Shown piece after piece: positions 63,081 through 64,000 of a DNA stretch of 64,000 nt. Both the position numbers and the translations under genes were made by a program. Each line of letters opens with the position of its first letter. Position 1 is the stretch's first letter. Source of the stretch: Palsa-892 sp035556215 (GTDB lineage: Bacteria > Pseudomonadota > Alphaproteobacteria > Rhizobiales > Xanthobacteraceae); the NCBI GenBank assembly GCA_035556215.1, contig DATMFI010000007.1:124001-188000 (forward strand). Reading direction: 5' to 3'. The notes under the pieces are model-generated. The model was given only the letters and a program-made list of their open reading frames with translations, ran no database searches and was not told the origin of the DNA.

Positions 63081-63932
63081 ATGAATATTCTCTCTATCCA
63101 GTCGCATGTCGCCTATGGTCATGTCGGCAATGACGCGGCGGTTTTTCCGCTACAGCGGCTCGGCGTCGAGGTCTGGCCGATTCATACCGTGCAGTTCTCG
63201 AACCACACCGGCTACGGCAAGTGGCGCGGCGAAGTTTTCGGCGCGGAGCAGATCGGCGAGGTGATGCAGGGCATCGAGGAGCGCGGCGTGCTGCCGTCGT
63301 GCGATGGGGTGCTCTCCGGCTATATGGGCTCGGCCGATATCGGTGCCGCCATTCTCGATGCGGCCGATCGCGTCAAGGCGGCGAATGCGAGAGCGATCTA
63401 TTGCTGCGATCCGGTGATGGGCGATGTCGGGCGCGGTATCTTCGTGCGTCCCGGCATCCCCGAATTCATCCGTGAGCGCGCGCTGCCCGCGGCCGACATC
63501 GTGACGCCCAACCAGTTCGAGCTTGATCTTCTGTCGGGCCTGACGAGCAAATCCATGCAAGAAGCGGTGCGCGCCTGCGGCGCGCTGCATGCCATGGGGA
63601 CGAAGCGGGTGCTGGTCACAAGTCTCCATGCCGAGGATACGCCGAAAGATCAGGTCGATCTTCTGGCATCGGGGCCGGACGGGCGCTTTCGCGTCAGGAC
63701 GCCGCTTCTCGACATTTCCGTCAACGGTGCCGGGGACGCGATCGCTGCGCTGTTCCTGTTTCATGTGCTGAAAACCGGCGCGACGGCGGACGCGCTGTCG
63801 CGCGCCGCATCTTCGGTTTTTGGCATGTTGAAACGCACGAAAGAGGCCGGCTCGCGCGAGATATTACTGGTCGCGGCGCAGGACGAATTCGTCAGGCCGT
63901 CGCGGGTTTTCGCGGCGGAAGCCGTCTCTTAG
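63081..63932 (+). CDS. pdxY: Pyridoxal kinase PdxY
   Basis: This salvage enzyme phosphorylates pyridoxal to pyridoxal 5'-phosphate. The 283-residue protein has the PdxK/PdxY N-terminus (ILSIQSHVAYGHVGNDAAVFPLQRLG), the pyridoxal contact region HTVQFSNHTGYG, CDPVMGDVGRGIFV, and the ribokinase-type catalytic motif NGAGDAIAALFLFH (Asp catalytic base). The family is ribokinase-like. It stands alone after the transporter terminator. Confidence 0.95.
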   Translation: MNILSIQSHVAYGHVGNDAAVFPLQRLGVEVWPIHTVQFSNHTGYGKWRGEVFGAEQIGEVMQGIEERGVLPSCDGVLSGYMGSADIGAAILDAADRVKAANARAIYCCDPVMGDVGRGIFVRPGIPEFIRERALPAADIVTPNQFELDLLSGLTSKSMQEAVRACGALHAMGTKRVLVTSLHAEDTPKDQVDLLASGPDGRFRVRTPLLDISVNGAGDAIAALFLFHVLKTGATADALSRAASSVFGMLKRTKEAGSREILLVAAQDEFVRPSRVFAAEAVS

Positions 63933-63950
63933 GCAGGCCTTGAACCTCGT

Positions 63951-64000
63951 CAGCGATAACCGTGCGCGGTCTTGATGCGGCTAAGCTGCATGACGGCATC
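63951..64000 (-). CDS. 3' end of an unidentified reverse-strand gene
   Basis: The visible C-terminal residues read DAVMQLSRIKTAHGYR and then stop (TCA at 63951-63953). Too little is seen for identification. It would be convergent with pdxY, with 18 bases between. Confidence 0.4.

Overview
The window is a GC-rich chromosomal segment of an alphaproteobacterium of the order Hyphomicrobiales (Rhizobiales), most likely from the Bradyrhizobium/Rhodopseudomonas/Xanthobacteraceae side. The evidence is a division and cell-wall cluster in the order typical of the group, a circularly permuted two-piece tmRNA whose tag reads ANDNYAPVAQAA, dispersed repeats of the AGCATGATCCCGAAAAG type that are common in these genomes, an alpha-type SspB, DUF4169, DUF6496 and DUF2065 proteins, and many long antisense open frames caused by high GC.

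Layout. 1-12.3 kb (+): end of a class I glutamine amidotransferase, then murB-ddl-ftsQ-ftsA-ftsZ-lpxC-bamD-recN-ligA, mostly translationally coupled. 12.3-23.4 kb: aminopeptidase P, a UvrD-type helicase, prmA, a thioesterase, a D-lactate-dehydrogenase-like flavoprotein and a large AsmA protein. 23.4-26.7 kb: folA and sspB beside the permuted ssrA gene, then gamma-glutamyltransferase. 26.7-34.4 kb: small secreted, membrane and basic proteins, a pirin, two adjacent Rnk/GreA-type proteins, a methyltransferase and a cupin.

34.4-35.8 kb is an AT-rich accessory patch with a Fic protein and a small partner. It is bordered on one side by a decayed fragment of the nearby methyltransferase gene and on the other by a diverged copy of the thiC 3' end plus a REP-like palindrome. 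35.8-38.3 kb (-) is a TPP-riboswitch operon of an unknown four-helix membrane protein and thiC. 38.3-50.1 kb: a TetR regulator, thyA, a DUF3828-like protein, an LTXXQ-type protein, fumC, a DUF4169/ribbon-helix-helix pair, hflK-hflC-DUF2065-degP, serB and miaA. 50.1-53.4 kb: an AhpD-like protein, an HpaB/AbfD-family flavoprotein, a divergent TetR regulator and an isochorismatase-like hydrolase. 53.5-57.2 kb: branched-chain amino-acid genes ilvI-ilvH-ilvC behind a leader peptide with Leu-Ile-Val codons and an attenuator-type terminator. 57.2-64 kb: an osmoprotectant-type ABC transporter with fused permease and binding domains, a DedA protein, a nitrate/sulfonate/taurine-type ABC transporter of unknown substrate, a pyridoxal kinase, and the 3' end of an unidentified gene.

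Most of the window is conserved housekeeping DNA. The points most worth follow-up are the ilv leader peptide and attenuator, tmRNA next to its ClpXP adaptor gene, the riboswitch-controlled membrane protein before thiC, the Fic patch framed by gene fragments, a CtrA-spaced AT-rich element inside ddl, and several very short genes with good ribosome-binding sites.
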